Shown: positions 1-5,553, counted from the stretch's first letter. The stretch is DNA of 5,553 nucleotides from Desulfobacterales bacterium (GCA_022361135.1 JAKSBM010001069.1:1-5553), one strand, 5' to 3'. Translations and numbers: made by a program. The notes: a model not told the origin generated them from the letters alone.

Positions 1-21
1 ATCAAATTCACCCGCCCCCAT
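1..21 (-). CDS. Possible 5' end of a leftward gene (first 7 codons)
   Basis: On the minus strand an AGGAG box (28-32) stands six bases before an ATG at 21-19, an ideal spacing, and the frame stays open to the window edge (MGAGEFD). If real, it is the start of the next leftward gene, lying downstream of the methyltransferase and its terminator. I found no convincing promoter in the 75 bases between that terminator and this start. Seven residues are too few to name a product. The rightward reading at 1-102 is the competing explanation. Confidence 0.3.
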
Positions 22-102
22 GAACAACTCCTGGAGGCTCCGTTGCAAGCCGACCACCTATCCTTTCTATTGGATCCGCCATGGACTCAACCTCACCCAT
101 AA
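1..102 (+). CDS. Possible 3' end of a rightward gene (partial, unidentified)
   Basis: Frame 1 is open from the first base to a TAA at 100-102, giving 33 residues that end in DPPWTQPHP. I do not recognise the protein. The frame has ordinary codon use, and the hairpin that begins 17 bases after the stop would then serve as a terminator shared by two convergent genes. The call is weak: a second frame on this strand is also open through here, and the opposite strand carries a convincing start site at 19-32. This entry and the leftward partial gene at 1-21 are alternatives, although slight convergent overlap is not impossible. Confidence 0.3.
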   Translation: MKFTRPHEQLLEAPLQADHLSFLLDPPWTQPHP

Positions 103-108
103 CTCCCA

Positions 109-165
109 TAAAAAAATAAAGGAGCCTCTCCCTGGCAAAGGCCAGGAACAGGCTCCTTAAATTTT
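109..165 (-). terminator. Intrinsic terminator after the methyltransferase gene, possibly bidirectional
   Basis: An outer stem pairs AAGGAGCCT (119-127) with AGGCTCCTT (150-158). After a 3x3 internal loop, an inner stem pairs CCTGGC (131-136) with GCCAGG (141-146) around AAAG. Read leftward, the stem is followed by TTTATTTTTTTAT (120-108), a good U-tract, so it terminates the gene that stops at 227. Read rightward, the following AAATTTT is a weaker tract but could serve a convergent gene. Confidence 0.75.
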
Positions 166-226
166 AAAACAGAATTGAAAGACGCGCCATCATCCAGGAG
201 CACCCATGGCCCCGGGACAACCGTCC

Positions 227-1114
227 CTAATAATCCCGCTGCTTATTACTCATCGTTTCCCATGGGGAAGCTTCCTTTCCCTCTGACAAAGCGTGTTTGG
301 CCTCATGAGCGGAGGCCACCTTTTCAAATCTCAAAAAAAGGTTTTTGCACAGGAGGGTTTGGGGCTGCAAGTTACGCTTAAGGGCATTCCAATAAAGAGT
401 CTTATATCTTTCCTGGCCGGCCTTTTTCTTTTTTCCACAGGCATAAAAATAAGTTCGAATGGAAGCCAAGGCAATAAATGGATAGACAAAGGGGAAGAAA
501 AACATGGAGTTTTTGTTAAACTTTGTCCGGTAGCTGGCCTTAAGGTCAAACCCGTTCATCCGGGCCAAAAACATGAGTTTTTGTATTCCCACCAAAAAAG
601 CATGCCCGAAATAGACATCTTTTTGCTGAGCATCGGAATCCGCATGCCACACCGTATCCAACTCATTGGGGGGCATATCCCGGCCATAGCATTCCGATTC
701 AAAAAACAAATAACTGAACTTGGACTTAAGATTGGAATAATTGGGCACCGTGACCAATAATTGCCCCCCCACTTTAAGCACCCGATTCATCTCTTCAAAC
801 ACGGCATTTTGATCACTGATATGCTCAAAGCCTTCCTGGCAGATAAACCAATCCGCATGGTCATCATCCAACGGAACTTCCCGGGTCAAGTCAGCCCTTC
901 GACAAGTAATCTCCGGGACATTAAAATATTCCGGAAAAAGATCAAAGGCTTCAACCTTCGCTCCAATCTCTTTCAGCACCCTGGATGTTACGCCCTGCCC
1001 GGCTGGGGCATCGATACACACTTTACCAGCCAACTTATCCCGATTCTGCCGAAGGTAACCGGCCATATAATATTCGATGTCACCTGGATTAAAAAGATTA
1101 TCTGCCTTGGTCAC
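227..1114 (-). CDS. Class I SAM-dependent methyltransferase
   Basis: A 295-residue cytosolic or membrane-associated enzyme expected to transfer a methyl group from S-adenosylmethionine to an unknown acceptor. Motif I is IDAPAGQG (34-41), a variant of the usual D-x-G-x-G-x-G. The acidic residue that would hold the SAM ribose is D58 in AFDLFPE, and D75 lies in the adenine-binding position. WFICQEGFEHI (89-99) and RVLKVGGQLLVTVPN (111-125) match the later strands of Methyltransf_11-type folds. A C-terminal part of about 120 residues follows, with a very hydrophobic stretch (204-225) ended by four lysines, so it may touch the membrane or a lipid substrate. The start chosen is GTG at 1114, because AGAGGT lies six bases before it. 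A TTG six codons upstream is in frame but would overlap that ribosome binding site. The neighbours give no hint of the substrate. Confidence 0.85.
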   Translation of the reverse strand: MTKADNLFNPGDIEYYMAGYLRQNRDKLAGKVCIDAPAGQGVTSRVLKEIGAKVEAFDLFPEYFNVPEITCRRADLTREVPLDDDHADWFICQEGFEHISDQNAVFEEMNRVLKVGGQLLVTVPNYSNLKSKFSYLFFESECYGRDMPPNELDTVWHADSDAQQKDVYFGHAFLVGIQKLMFLARMNGFDLKASYRTKFNKNSMFFFPFVYPFIALASIRTYFYACGKKKKAGQERYKTLYWNALKRNLQPQTLLCKNLFLRFEKVASAHEAKHALSEGKEASPWETMSNKQRDY

Positions 1115-1120
1115 TTTCCC

Positions 1121-1126
1121 ACCTCT
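1121..1126 (-). promoter_or_regulatory. Ribosome binding site fixing the methyltransferase start
   Basis: AGAGGT on the minus strand (the run continues as GGG) ends six bases before GTG at 1114. It argues against the in-frame TTG at 1132, which lies upstream of this element and has no purine-rich box of its own at the right distance. Confidence 0.6.
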
Positions 1127-1165
1127 GTCCAATTATTGAATTCAAAATTAACCACAAATACAAAT

Positions 1166-1204
1166 CGCAACCCGAAAAGGCAGGAATCGCCTTTTCGGTC
1201 TGCG
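1166..1204 (-). terminator. Strong hairpin, probable end of the racemase operon
   Basis: CCGAAAAGGC (1172-1181) pairs perfectly with GCCTTTTCGG (1189-1198) around a 7-base loop. CGCA (1166-1169) and TGCG (1201-1204) extend the stem by four pairs after a 2x2 mismatch. Read leftward, it is followed by the moderately T-rich ATTTGTATTTGTGG, not a clean U-run; read rightward there is no T-tract. It lies about 165 bases after the racemase stop and 50 bases before the methyltransferase start, so it most likely separates the two units. The rest of 1115-1368 holds no convincing gene. Confidence 0.5.
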
Positions 1205-1368
1205 AGAAATAACACTTAAGCAAAATATTCACTTTAATAGGCAAAGCATTTAAACGTGTCAATGTGGAATCGGTCTGGTCCGGATATTTCATGACAATTT
1301 ATTGGAGCCCGAAATGTATGCTTCGGCAAATGGTCTCCCATTGGACGACATGTGTGCGATTCCTCTTC

Positions 1369-2079
1369 CTATGAATGGGGAGATGAGAAGGTGGTGTGGA
1401 TGAGCTTGACCATGGAAACCAGATCATAGACCGGAAGGTCCACGGCCTGGACCAGGGCCGGTGCAAAGGGGGGCAGATCCGTGCATTCCAAAAGGATGGC
1501 CCCCAGATGGGGATCCTCTTCCCTTGCCGTACGGGCCATGGAGACAATTTCCTCGGCCACCCGGTCCAGGTCAAGGGATTCACTGGGCGCCAAATGGATC
1601 TTGCTCCATTCGGGCTGTTCATCCATGCCGTAAACATGGATGCGGGAAAGGTCGGTCACGCCCACGGCTTCAAAATGCCGGGCAGCCAGGGCCTGTTTGG
1701 ATGCCGTAATCACGGCTATGTTCCGGGACCCTATGGATGACAGAATCAAGGGGATCTGCATCAAGGCCGAGGTAAATACCGGCACGGGCAAAGCCCGGGA
1801 CAGGGCATTCTGGAAAACGGCATTGAATCCACAACTGGTGATGATCACCTTAACGCCCTGGGCCACCAGTTCCCGGCCCTTGGCAATCATGGCATCCAAT
1901 AGCTTCTGATCCGGGTGGTAGAGGACCGAATCATAATTGGCCCCGGGCACCCGGGTAAAGGCCACGGGAAAGTCATAGGTTTCGGGGTTGGTACTATTTC
2001 CCACCAGACCCTCCAATTGTTCAAGCCCCCTGGGGCTTCCACCGGCTTCCCAACACAATACTCCCATGAACGGTGCCAT
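1369..2079 (-). CDS. Asp/Glu/hydantoin racemase superfamily enzyme
   Basis: A 236-residue cytosolic protein of the cofactor-independent aspartate/glutamate/hydantoin racemase superfamily, whose members racemise amino acids or decarboxylate malonates with two cysteines acting as acid and base. Both cysteines are in the expected places: Cys83 in ITSCGFN after the first half-domain, and Cys199 in LLECTDLPP near the end of the second. The length is normal for the family. The N-terminus MAPFMGVLCWEAGG resembles the opening strand of the fold. The start is firm: AGGAGG stands six bases before the ATG, and a TGA in frame lies two codons upstream. It is the second gene of a leftward pair, 130 bases after the dehydrogenase gene, so the two probably act on the same or linked amino acids. 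Substrate and stereochemistry are not visible; an isomerase or decarboxylase activity is also possible. Confidence 0.85.
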   Translation of the reverse strand: MAPFMGVLCWEAGGSPRGLEQLEGLVGNSTNPETYDFPVAFTRVPGANYDSVLYHPDQKLLDAMIAKGRELVAQGVKVIITSCGFNAVFQNALSRALPVPVFTSALMQIPLILSSIGSRNIAVITASKQALAARHFEAVGVTDLSRIHVYGMDEQPEWSKIHLAPSESLDLDRVAEEIVSMARTAREEDPHLGAILLECTDLPPFAPALVQAVDLPVYDLVSMVKLIHTTFSSPHS

Positions 2080-2085
2080 GTTTCA

Positions 2086-2091
2086 CCTCCT
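2086..2091 (-). promoter_or_regulatory. Consensus ribosome binding site of the racemase gene
   Basis: AGGAGG within AAAGGAGGTGA, six bases before ATG at 2079. It is a near-perfect anti-16S match, the strongest in the window, and suggests efficient independent translation of the second gene despite the 130-base gap after the first. Confidence 0.8.
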
Positions 2092-2209
2092 TTTCAACTC
2101 CAATGGTTTTAATTCAACTGCTGCAAATGATGTGATGATTCCGGATGATTTGCGCCATGGCCCCGGTTCCATCCCCGGAGCGTGGGCAAATGATGGGAAG
2201 ATCCCTGGA

Positions 2210-3439
2210 TCAGGGTCTTTGTTTTCCATCCCAGGGGGTTTCGGTGCGCTCAAAGCAGATGCCCCGTTTTTCAAGGGCCTGGAAATAATCGTCCAGGGGC
2301 ACATCCATGGGCATGACCATGCCCGGTCCCCGGACCTTGCCGTCCAGGATCATCATGGCACCGATGGCCATGGGGAAGCCCACGGTCTGCTGCATGGCGG
2401 AAAATCCCGATTCCAGGTCATGGCGGACCAGGGTCTGCATGACAATGCGCAGGGGCTTACCGTCCTTGATGCCCCGGCCGTCCACCCGGATGAGCCCGAT
2501 GTCCCGTTCCCCCTTCTGGTACCGAAACTGGGGTTGGTCCCCCAAAAGGGCGGCACAGAATTCATCGGGATGGACCTGCTGGTCTCCCACGGTGATGGGA
2601 TCACTGCTCAGAAAGCCGCACTTGGCCATGCGTTCCCAAAAGGCGCCGTGGCCGGGCCAGCGGCAGATGTAACGGCCCATGGTTTTGACATGGTCCTGGA
2701 TCCCGAAGAGGGAAATATATTCCATGGAATTCCCATTGTAAAAGCACTCCAGGGATTCATCCAGGCCGGGCAATTTCAGATAATGGGTATGCTCCGGGGC
2801 AAACATGCCGTCGGATGGGATTTCCATGTTTTCCCCTTCTGAAAGGTAGCGGGCCGGCCGCAGGTGGGAACGAACCGTGCCGATGACGGACCAGGTGAAT
2901 TTATAGCGCAGGGGATTATTGGCCGCCGCCGGCTCGGGAAATCCAGCCCCGTAGGAATGGAGGGCGACCACCTCGTCCAAGCCGTCCACCACCTTCTGGC
3001 CCACGGCCAAATCCATGCCCGGATCCATGCCGAATTCCTGGAGGATGGTCATCCCCCTTTCCCGGGCCTTCACACCCAGGGCCTCCACCCGCTGAACAAA
3101 ACCGGGGACATCCTGGTAGGAGGGATTATTAATATAACTGGAGGTCATGGCGTGGCATTGGGCGTCAATGGCCAATTCCATCATGGTGAGGGTGAAATGG
3201 GGAGGAAAAAAATCAATGACCAGGGAGGCCGGGGAAAAGAGGGCGTTTAAGCCGACGGTGTCACCGCCGTCCATGTGATGGGCCTGGATCCGGGGATGGT
3301 CCAGGGCCGCCACATCGGCAAGGAAGCCGTCGTAGCAATCCACAATGTCCAGGTGGGAGAAATCCCCATGCTTGATCAGATCGTAAACACAGGCCTTGCC
3401 CTGCATGCCATAGCCCAGCAAAACTACTCGTCGTTCCAT
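2210..3439 (-). CDS. Saccharopine dehydrogenase family NAD(P)-dependent oxidoreductase
   Basis: A 409-residue cytosolic dehydrogenase of the saccharopine reductase / L-lysine 6-dehydrogenase family, which oxidises or reductively forms amino acids or imino acids. The N-terminal Rossmann domain opens VVLLGYGMQGK with the dinucleotide loop G9-x-G11-x-x-G14. D34 at the end of the second strand favours NAD over NADP. IDFFPPHF (75-82) and EFGMDPGMD (135-143) lie at the domain hinge. GAGFPEPAAANNPLRYKFTWS (164-184) is the typical start of the C-terminal catalytic and dimer domain, and the later RYICRWPGHGAFWERM segment matches the usual YPGH region. The start is ATG at 3439, because AGGAG (3449-3453) is nine bases upstream; an in-frame TTG two codons earlier would be only three bases from it. 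It leads the operon with the racemase and is divergent from a GntR regulator. True substrate unknown: lysine, saccharopine-like and carboxynorspermidine-like substrates all occur in the family. Confidence 0.85.
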   Translation of the reverse strand: MERRVVLLGYGMQGKACVYDLIKHGDFSHLDIVDCYDGFLADVAALDHPRIQAHHMDGGDTVGLNALFSPASLVIDFFPPHFTLTMMELAIDAQCHAMTSSYINNPSYQDVPGFVQRVEALGVKARERGMTILQEFGMDPGMDLAVGQKVVDGLDEVVALHSYGAGFPEPAAANNPLRYKFTWSVIGTVRSHLRPARYLSEGENMEIPSDGMFAPEHTHYLKLPGLDESLECFYNGNSMEYISLFGIQDHVKTMGRYICRWPGHGAFWERMAKCGFLSSDPITVGDQQVHPDEFCAALLGDQPQFRYQKGERDIGLIRVDGRGIKDGKPLRIVMQTLVRHDLESGFSAMQQTVGFPMAIGAMMILDGKVRGPGMVMPMDVPLDDYFQALEKRGICFERTETPWDGKQRP

Positions 3440-3448
3440 CTTCAATAT

Positions 3449-3453
3449 CTCCT
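3449..3453 (-). promoter_or_regulatory. Ribosome binding site fixing the dehydrogenase start
   Basis: AGGAG on the minus strand, nine bases before ATG at 3439 and only three before the in-frame TTG at 3445. The spacing supports the ATG. Confidence 0.6.
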
Positions 3454-3484
3454 AAACTTGGGGGGTGAACCCGGTAATGTGAGA

Positions 3485-3503
3485 CTTGAATTGCGCAATC
3501 AAG
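3485..3503. promoter_or_regulatory. Palindrome, candidate operator for the dehydrogenase-racemase operon
   Basis: ATTGCGCAAT (3490-3499) is a perfect 10-base palindrome, flanked by CTTG (3485-3488) and CAAG (3500-3503) with one extra A on the left. It lies just downstream of the start site predicted from the TTGACA promoter, where a bound repressor would block transcription. FCD-type GntR proteins usually bind short palindromes near their own or divergent promoters, so the regulator encoded at 3677-4336 is the natural candidate. Binding is inferred only. Confidence 0.35.
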
Positions 3504-3511
3504 TTATTCAT

Positions 3512-3540
3512 ACATTAAAAAACACATAAATAAGTGTCAA
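3512..3540 (-). promoter_or_regulatory. Candidate sigma-70 type promoter of the dehydrogenase-racemase operon
   Basis: On the minus strand a perfect TTGACA -35 box (3540-3535) is followed after 17 bases by TAATGT (3517-3512), a poor -10 box with three of six consensus bases. The surroundings are strongly AT-rich. Transcription would start near 3505, leaving a leader of about 65 bases before the ATG at 3439. Confidence 0.4.
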
Positions 3541-3552
3541 TAAGGATTTCGC

Positions 3553-3566
3553 ATTTCATTTGAAAT
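3553..3566. promoter_or_regulatory. Second palindrome in the divergent promoter region
   Basis: ATTTCA (3553-3558) and TGAAAT (3561-3566) form a perfect inverted repeat around TT. GATTTC (3545-3550) with GAAATC (3562-3567) offers an overlapping alternative pairing. It sits just upstream of the TTGACA box, a position suited to an activator or to the upstream site of a looped repressor. Being AT-rich and short, it could also be chance. Confidence 0.25.
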
Positions 3567-3676
3567 CTGGTAATTATTCCGGACCAGGGAAAAGAAAGTC
3601 AGACCGGGGTATGGAACCGGCTTCAATCAACACGATGGAAAAATGGGCAAGGAATCAAGGTCCCCATAAAACGATC

Positions 3677-4336
3677 ATGAACATGGATAAAAAACCGGCC
3701 AAGGCCAGCAGCGAAGAAATTGCATACGCAGAGATCCTGAAACTCATCTATGAACGGAAGTTCAAACCCGGGGATTTTTTACAGGAAAACCTGTTGTCGG
3801 AAATGCTGGGCATGAGTCGAACCCCCATCAACCGGGCGCTTTCCCGGATGAACTTTGAAGGAATCCTGGAGCGAAAAAAGAAAAAGGGATGCTATATCCC
3901 CTTTGTGGATCCCCGGGACGGACAACAGCTGTTCTCCCTGCGAAAACTCATCGAAGGCCAGGTGGCCTGGGAGGCGGCCCATGCCTGCACAGCAGAAGAT
4001 CTGGATAAACTGATGCAGATCAATGCCATGGACCAAAGGGCCCTGGATAAAAAGGACGAAGATATCTATTATTCCGCCAACCGGGATTTCCATTTCACCC
4101 TGGCCGAATCCATTGGCAACCGCCATCTGGAACGGATCACCAAGCAATTGTTCAAACAGACCCTGATCTATATCTTCTTTTTTGACAATTTCTACCGACG
4201 GCCCCTGGAATACAAGATCGAAACCCCGGTGCAGCATAGGACCATTCTGGAATGCATTGAAAAAAAAGACGCCCGGGGCGCCAGGGAAGCCATGGAGGGC
4301 CACATCGCCCACACCATGCTCATGTTTGAAAGATAA
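3677..4336 (+). CDS. GntR family transcriptional regulator, FadR subfamily with FCD domain
   Basis: A 219-residue DNA-binding regulator. The winged helix (about 13-75) contains ENLLSEMLGMSRTPINRALS (37-56) as the recognition region and a basic wing ERKKKKGCYI (65-74). The all-helical FCD domain (about 85-215) keeps the four positions that bind a metal in this family: N135 and H139 in NRDFH, H187 in QHRTIL and H209 in EGHIAH. The ligand is usually a carboxylate or amino acid. The start is uncertain: ATG at 3677 and 3683 both give normal family length. Upstream in-frame ATGs (3611, 3635) and a TTG at 3560 would add a basic, unconserved-looking tail of up to 39 residues, and none of these has a clear ribosome binding site. 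It is divergent from the dehydrogenase-racemase operon, its likely target. Confidence 0.85.
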   Translation: MNMDKKPAKASSEEIAYAEILKLIYERKFKPGDFLQENLLSEMLGMSRTPINRALSRMNFEGILERKKKKGCYIPFVDPRDGQQLFSLRKLIEGQVAWEAAHACTAEDLDKLMQINAMDQRALDKKDEDIYYSANRDFHFTLAESIGNRHLERITKQLFKQTLIYIFFFDNFYRRPLEYKIETPVQHRTILECIEKKDARGAREAMEGHIAHTMLMFER

Positions 4337-4343
4337 ATCTTCG

Positions 4344-4363
4344 GGCCCGGAAGATGCCGGGCC
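4344..4363. terminator. Hairpin between convergent GntR genes, weak terminator candidate
   Basis: GGCCCGG (4344-4350) pairs perfectly with CCGGGCC (4357-4363) around a 6-base loop. The hairpin fills most of the 35 bases between the two converging stop codons. Neither side has a proper U-tract (CCCAATTT rightward, AGATTTAT leftward), so termination may be partial or need other factors. Confidence 0.45.
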
Positions 4364-4371
4364 GTCCCAAT

Positions 4372-5031
4372 TTACATATTGTAAAACTGCTGGATGAAAT
4401 CCCGCTGGAAGTCAAAGGACCAATGGGCGTCCTTAAGGATACGGGCGGCTTTGAGGGGGTCTCTGGCTTTGAGAGCCTCAATGAAATCGGTGTGCTCCCG
4501 GCAATTGCGCAGTTCCCACTCCGGGATATAGTTCTGGCGGGGAAAATCGTAGAGGCGATGTTTGATGGGGCGGATGAAGTTCCGAAGGGGTTCGTTTTCG
4601 GAGATCTCCAGGTAGATGTCGTGGAATTGGAGGTTGGTGTTGAATAGGCGGTGGAAGTCGTTATTTTCGATGTCGGCAATCATGGTCCGATTCAGGGCTT
4701 CCATTTCTTCAATGTGCTCGGGTTTGATGCGGTCGAAGCAATCCGAGACAATGGAGGCTTCCACAATGCCGATGGCATCGTAGGCATTTTTCACCTGGGC
4801 GAGATCCAATTGATTCACCAGGACGCCCCGGCGGGGCAGGATGGTGACAAAGCCTTCCAGCTCCAGATGAATCAAGGCATCCCTGAGGGGGGTTTTGCTG
4901 ATTCCCAGCTGTTTGGCGATTTCACCGATATTGATCGTGGCCCCGGGACAGAGGGATCCGGCATTCATCTGTTTGCGAAGGTGATCGTAGACTTGTTCCC
5001 TGAGCGATGAGACTTTGAGTATTCCAGACAT
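4372..5031 (-). CDS. GntR family transcriptional regulator, FCD domain (second copy)
   Basis: A 219-residue regulator. The winged helix (about 8-74) has a textbook recognition stretch, IGEIAKQLGISKTPLRDALI (35-54), followed by HLELEGFVTILPRRGVLV. The FCD effector domain (about 80-215) retains the metal-site pattern N133/H137 in NLQFH, H180 in REHTDF and H203 in DAHWSF. It is clearly a different protein from the neighbouring GntR regulator; the two share the fold and the NxxxH variant of the metal site. The start is ATG at 5031, which places the helix-turn-helix at the usual distance. A TTG ten codons upstream would begin at the base of the 5061-5089 hairpin and is less likely. The ribosome binding site is poor (AAAAAAGATC). 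It follows ald on the same strand, so it may control alanine or another amino acid's use. Confidence 0.85.
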   Translation of the reverse strand: MSGILKVSSLREQVYDHLRKQMNAGSLCPGATINIGEIAKQLGISKTPLRDALIHLELEGFVTILPRRGVLVNQLDLAQVKNAYDAIGIVEASIVSDCFDRIKPEHIEEMEALNRTMIADIENNDFHRLFNTNLQFHDIYLEISENEPLRNFIRPIKHRLYDFPRQNYIPEWELRNCREHTDFIEALKARDPLKAARILKDAHWSFDFQRDFIQQFYNM

Positions 5032-5060
5032 GATCTTTTTTACTGTGTTTAAAGGCGACA

Positions 5061-5089
5061 ATGCCCCCCGGCCATGGACCGGGGGGCAT
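5061..5089 (-). terminator. Perfect 11-bp hairpin after ald
   Basis: ATGCCCCCCGG (5061-5071) pairs with CCGGGGGGCAT (5079-5089) around the loop CCATGGA. Read leftward it stands 42 bases after the ald stop and is followed by TGTCGCCTTTAAAC, without a real U-run. It is likely a terminator or attenuating and RNA-stabilising structure between ald and the GntR gene. I see no clear promoter between it and the GntR ATG, so some read-through from ald is plausible. Confidence 0.55.
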
Positions 5090-5131
5090 ATATAAATCGT
5101 CGACTAGGTCATACTCCGACAGATTCCTGAA

Positions 5132-5553
5132 TTAGGCCAGGAATTCTTCAACGGGAGTGTAGTCCAGGTCAAAGGCTTCGGATACGGCTTTGTATACGAT
5201 TTTACCCTTGATAACGTTGGCACCCAGTTTGATTTCGTTGTTTTCCTGCATGGCTTTTTTCCAGCCCTTGTTGGCAATTTCAATGGCATAGGGCAGGGTG
5301 GCGTTGGTCAGAGCCGCAGTGGAGGTTCTGGCAACAGCGCCGGGCATGTTGGCTACGCAGTAGTGAGTTACACCTTCAACTTCGAAGGTGGGCTCTTCGT
5401 GGGTGGTGGCCTTGGAAGTTTCGAAGCAACCGCCCTGGTCGATGGCAACGTCAACAACAACGGCGCCGTCTTTCATGGTCTTCAGCATGTCGCGGGTCAG
5501 CAGCTTGGGAGCCTTGGCACCGGCGATGAGAACGGCACCGATAACGGCGTCGG
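5132..5553 (-). CDS. ald: Alanine dehydrogenase, C-terminal part (runs off right edge)
   Basis: The visible 139 residues are the C-terminal third of NAD-dependent L-alanine dehydrogenase, a cytosolic enzyme (hexameric in studied members) that interconverts alanine with pyruvate plus ammonia. The frame is open from the window edge to TAA at 5134-5132. Family landmarks seen in order are [21 protein letters not shown]-like [20 protein letters not shown] with the conserved Asp of AIDQGG, the [23 protein letters not shown] segment lining the nucleotide pocket, and [15 protein letters not shown]. The end ([27 protein letters not shown]) matches the usual C-terminus, so the gene is intact as far as seen. 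It is followed by a strong hairpin and then a GntR regulator on the same strand, possibly its controller. Confidence 0.95.
   Translation of the reverse strand, partial: DAVIGAVLIAGAKAPKLLTRDMLKTMKDGAVVVDVAIDQGGCFETSKATTHEEPTFEVEGVTHYCVANMPGAVARTSTAALTNATLPYAIEIANKGWKKAMQENNEIKLGANVIKGKIVYKAVSEAFDLDYTPVEEFLA

Noticed and set aside
293..760. Plus-strand frame of 155 codons
   Set aside because: It is antisense to the methyltransferase gene, whose conserved motifs establish the minus strand as coding.
1098..1292. A 64-codon minus-strand frame in the gap before the methyltransferase
   Set aside because: It runs through the 1166-1204 hairpin and overlaps the methyltransferase start. It has no good ribosome binding site and does not resemble a known small protein.
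1988..2842. A 284-codon open frame on the plus strand
   Set aside because: It lies antisense to the well-supported dehydrogenase gene and into the racemase start. Its composition is rich in Gly, His and Pro as expected of a shadow frame, and it has no recognisable domain.
3485..3540. A riboswitch or small RNA in the divergent intergenic region
   Set aside because: I could find only short palindromes and AT-rich promoter-like sequence, with no extended pairing or known aptamer pattern.
3560..3676. N-terminal extension of the first GntR regulator from TTG 3560 or ATG 3611/3635
   Set aside because: It adds a basic tail not typical of the family, crosses promoter-like sequence, and none of the upstream starts has a better ribosome site than 3677.
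4651..5010. Plus-strand frame of 119 codons
   Set aside because: It is antisense to the second GntR gene, with shadow-type composition and no domain.

Overview
The window comes from a bacterial chromosome of moderately high GC content with compact genes, Shine-Dalgarno starts and intrinsic-terminator-like hairpins. It contains no rRNA, tRNA or other taxonomic marker. A Gram-negative anaerobe of the Desulfobacterota type would fit the protein style, but that is an impression and not a demonstrated assignment. I see no CRISPR array, insertion sequence, integrase or phage gene.

Left part (1-1368). The first ~100 bases belong to a neighbour whose strand cannot be settled: either the 3' end of a rightward gene or the first codons of a leftward gene. 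A two-part hairpin with a T-rich tract (about 109-165) follows. It ends a leftward class I SAM-dependent methyltransferase gene (227-1114), whose likely GTG start is set by a good ribosome binding site. A gap of about 250 bases upstream of that gene carries a strong GC-rich hairpin (1166-1204), probably the end of the operon to its right.

Central part (1369-4336). A leftward pair encodes an NAD(P)-dependent dehydrogenase of the saccharopine/lysine-6-dehydrogenase family (2210-3439) and, downstream, an Asp/Glu/hydantoin-racemase-superfamily enzyme with both catalytic-type cysteines (1369-2079). A FadR/FCD-type GntR regulator (3677-4336) is divergently transcribed. The shared intergenic region holds a perfect TTGACA box and two small palindromes, a usual layout for a local regulator and its target operon. 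I infer a two-enzyme amino-acid-converting module; its substrate cannot be read from sequence.

Right part (4337-5553). A second FCD-type GntR regulator (4372-5031) is leftward and convergent with the first, separated by only 35 bases containing a hairpin. Upstream of it, in the same direction, is the C-terminal 139 residues of alanine dehydrogenase (ald), which runs off the right edge. An 11-bp perfect hairpin lies between ald and the regulator. The right half thus appears devoted to amino-acid oxidation, racemisation or reductive amination, with two separate FCD regulators that may sense related small carboxylates or amino acids.
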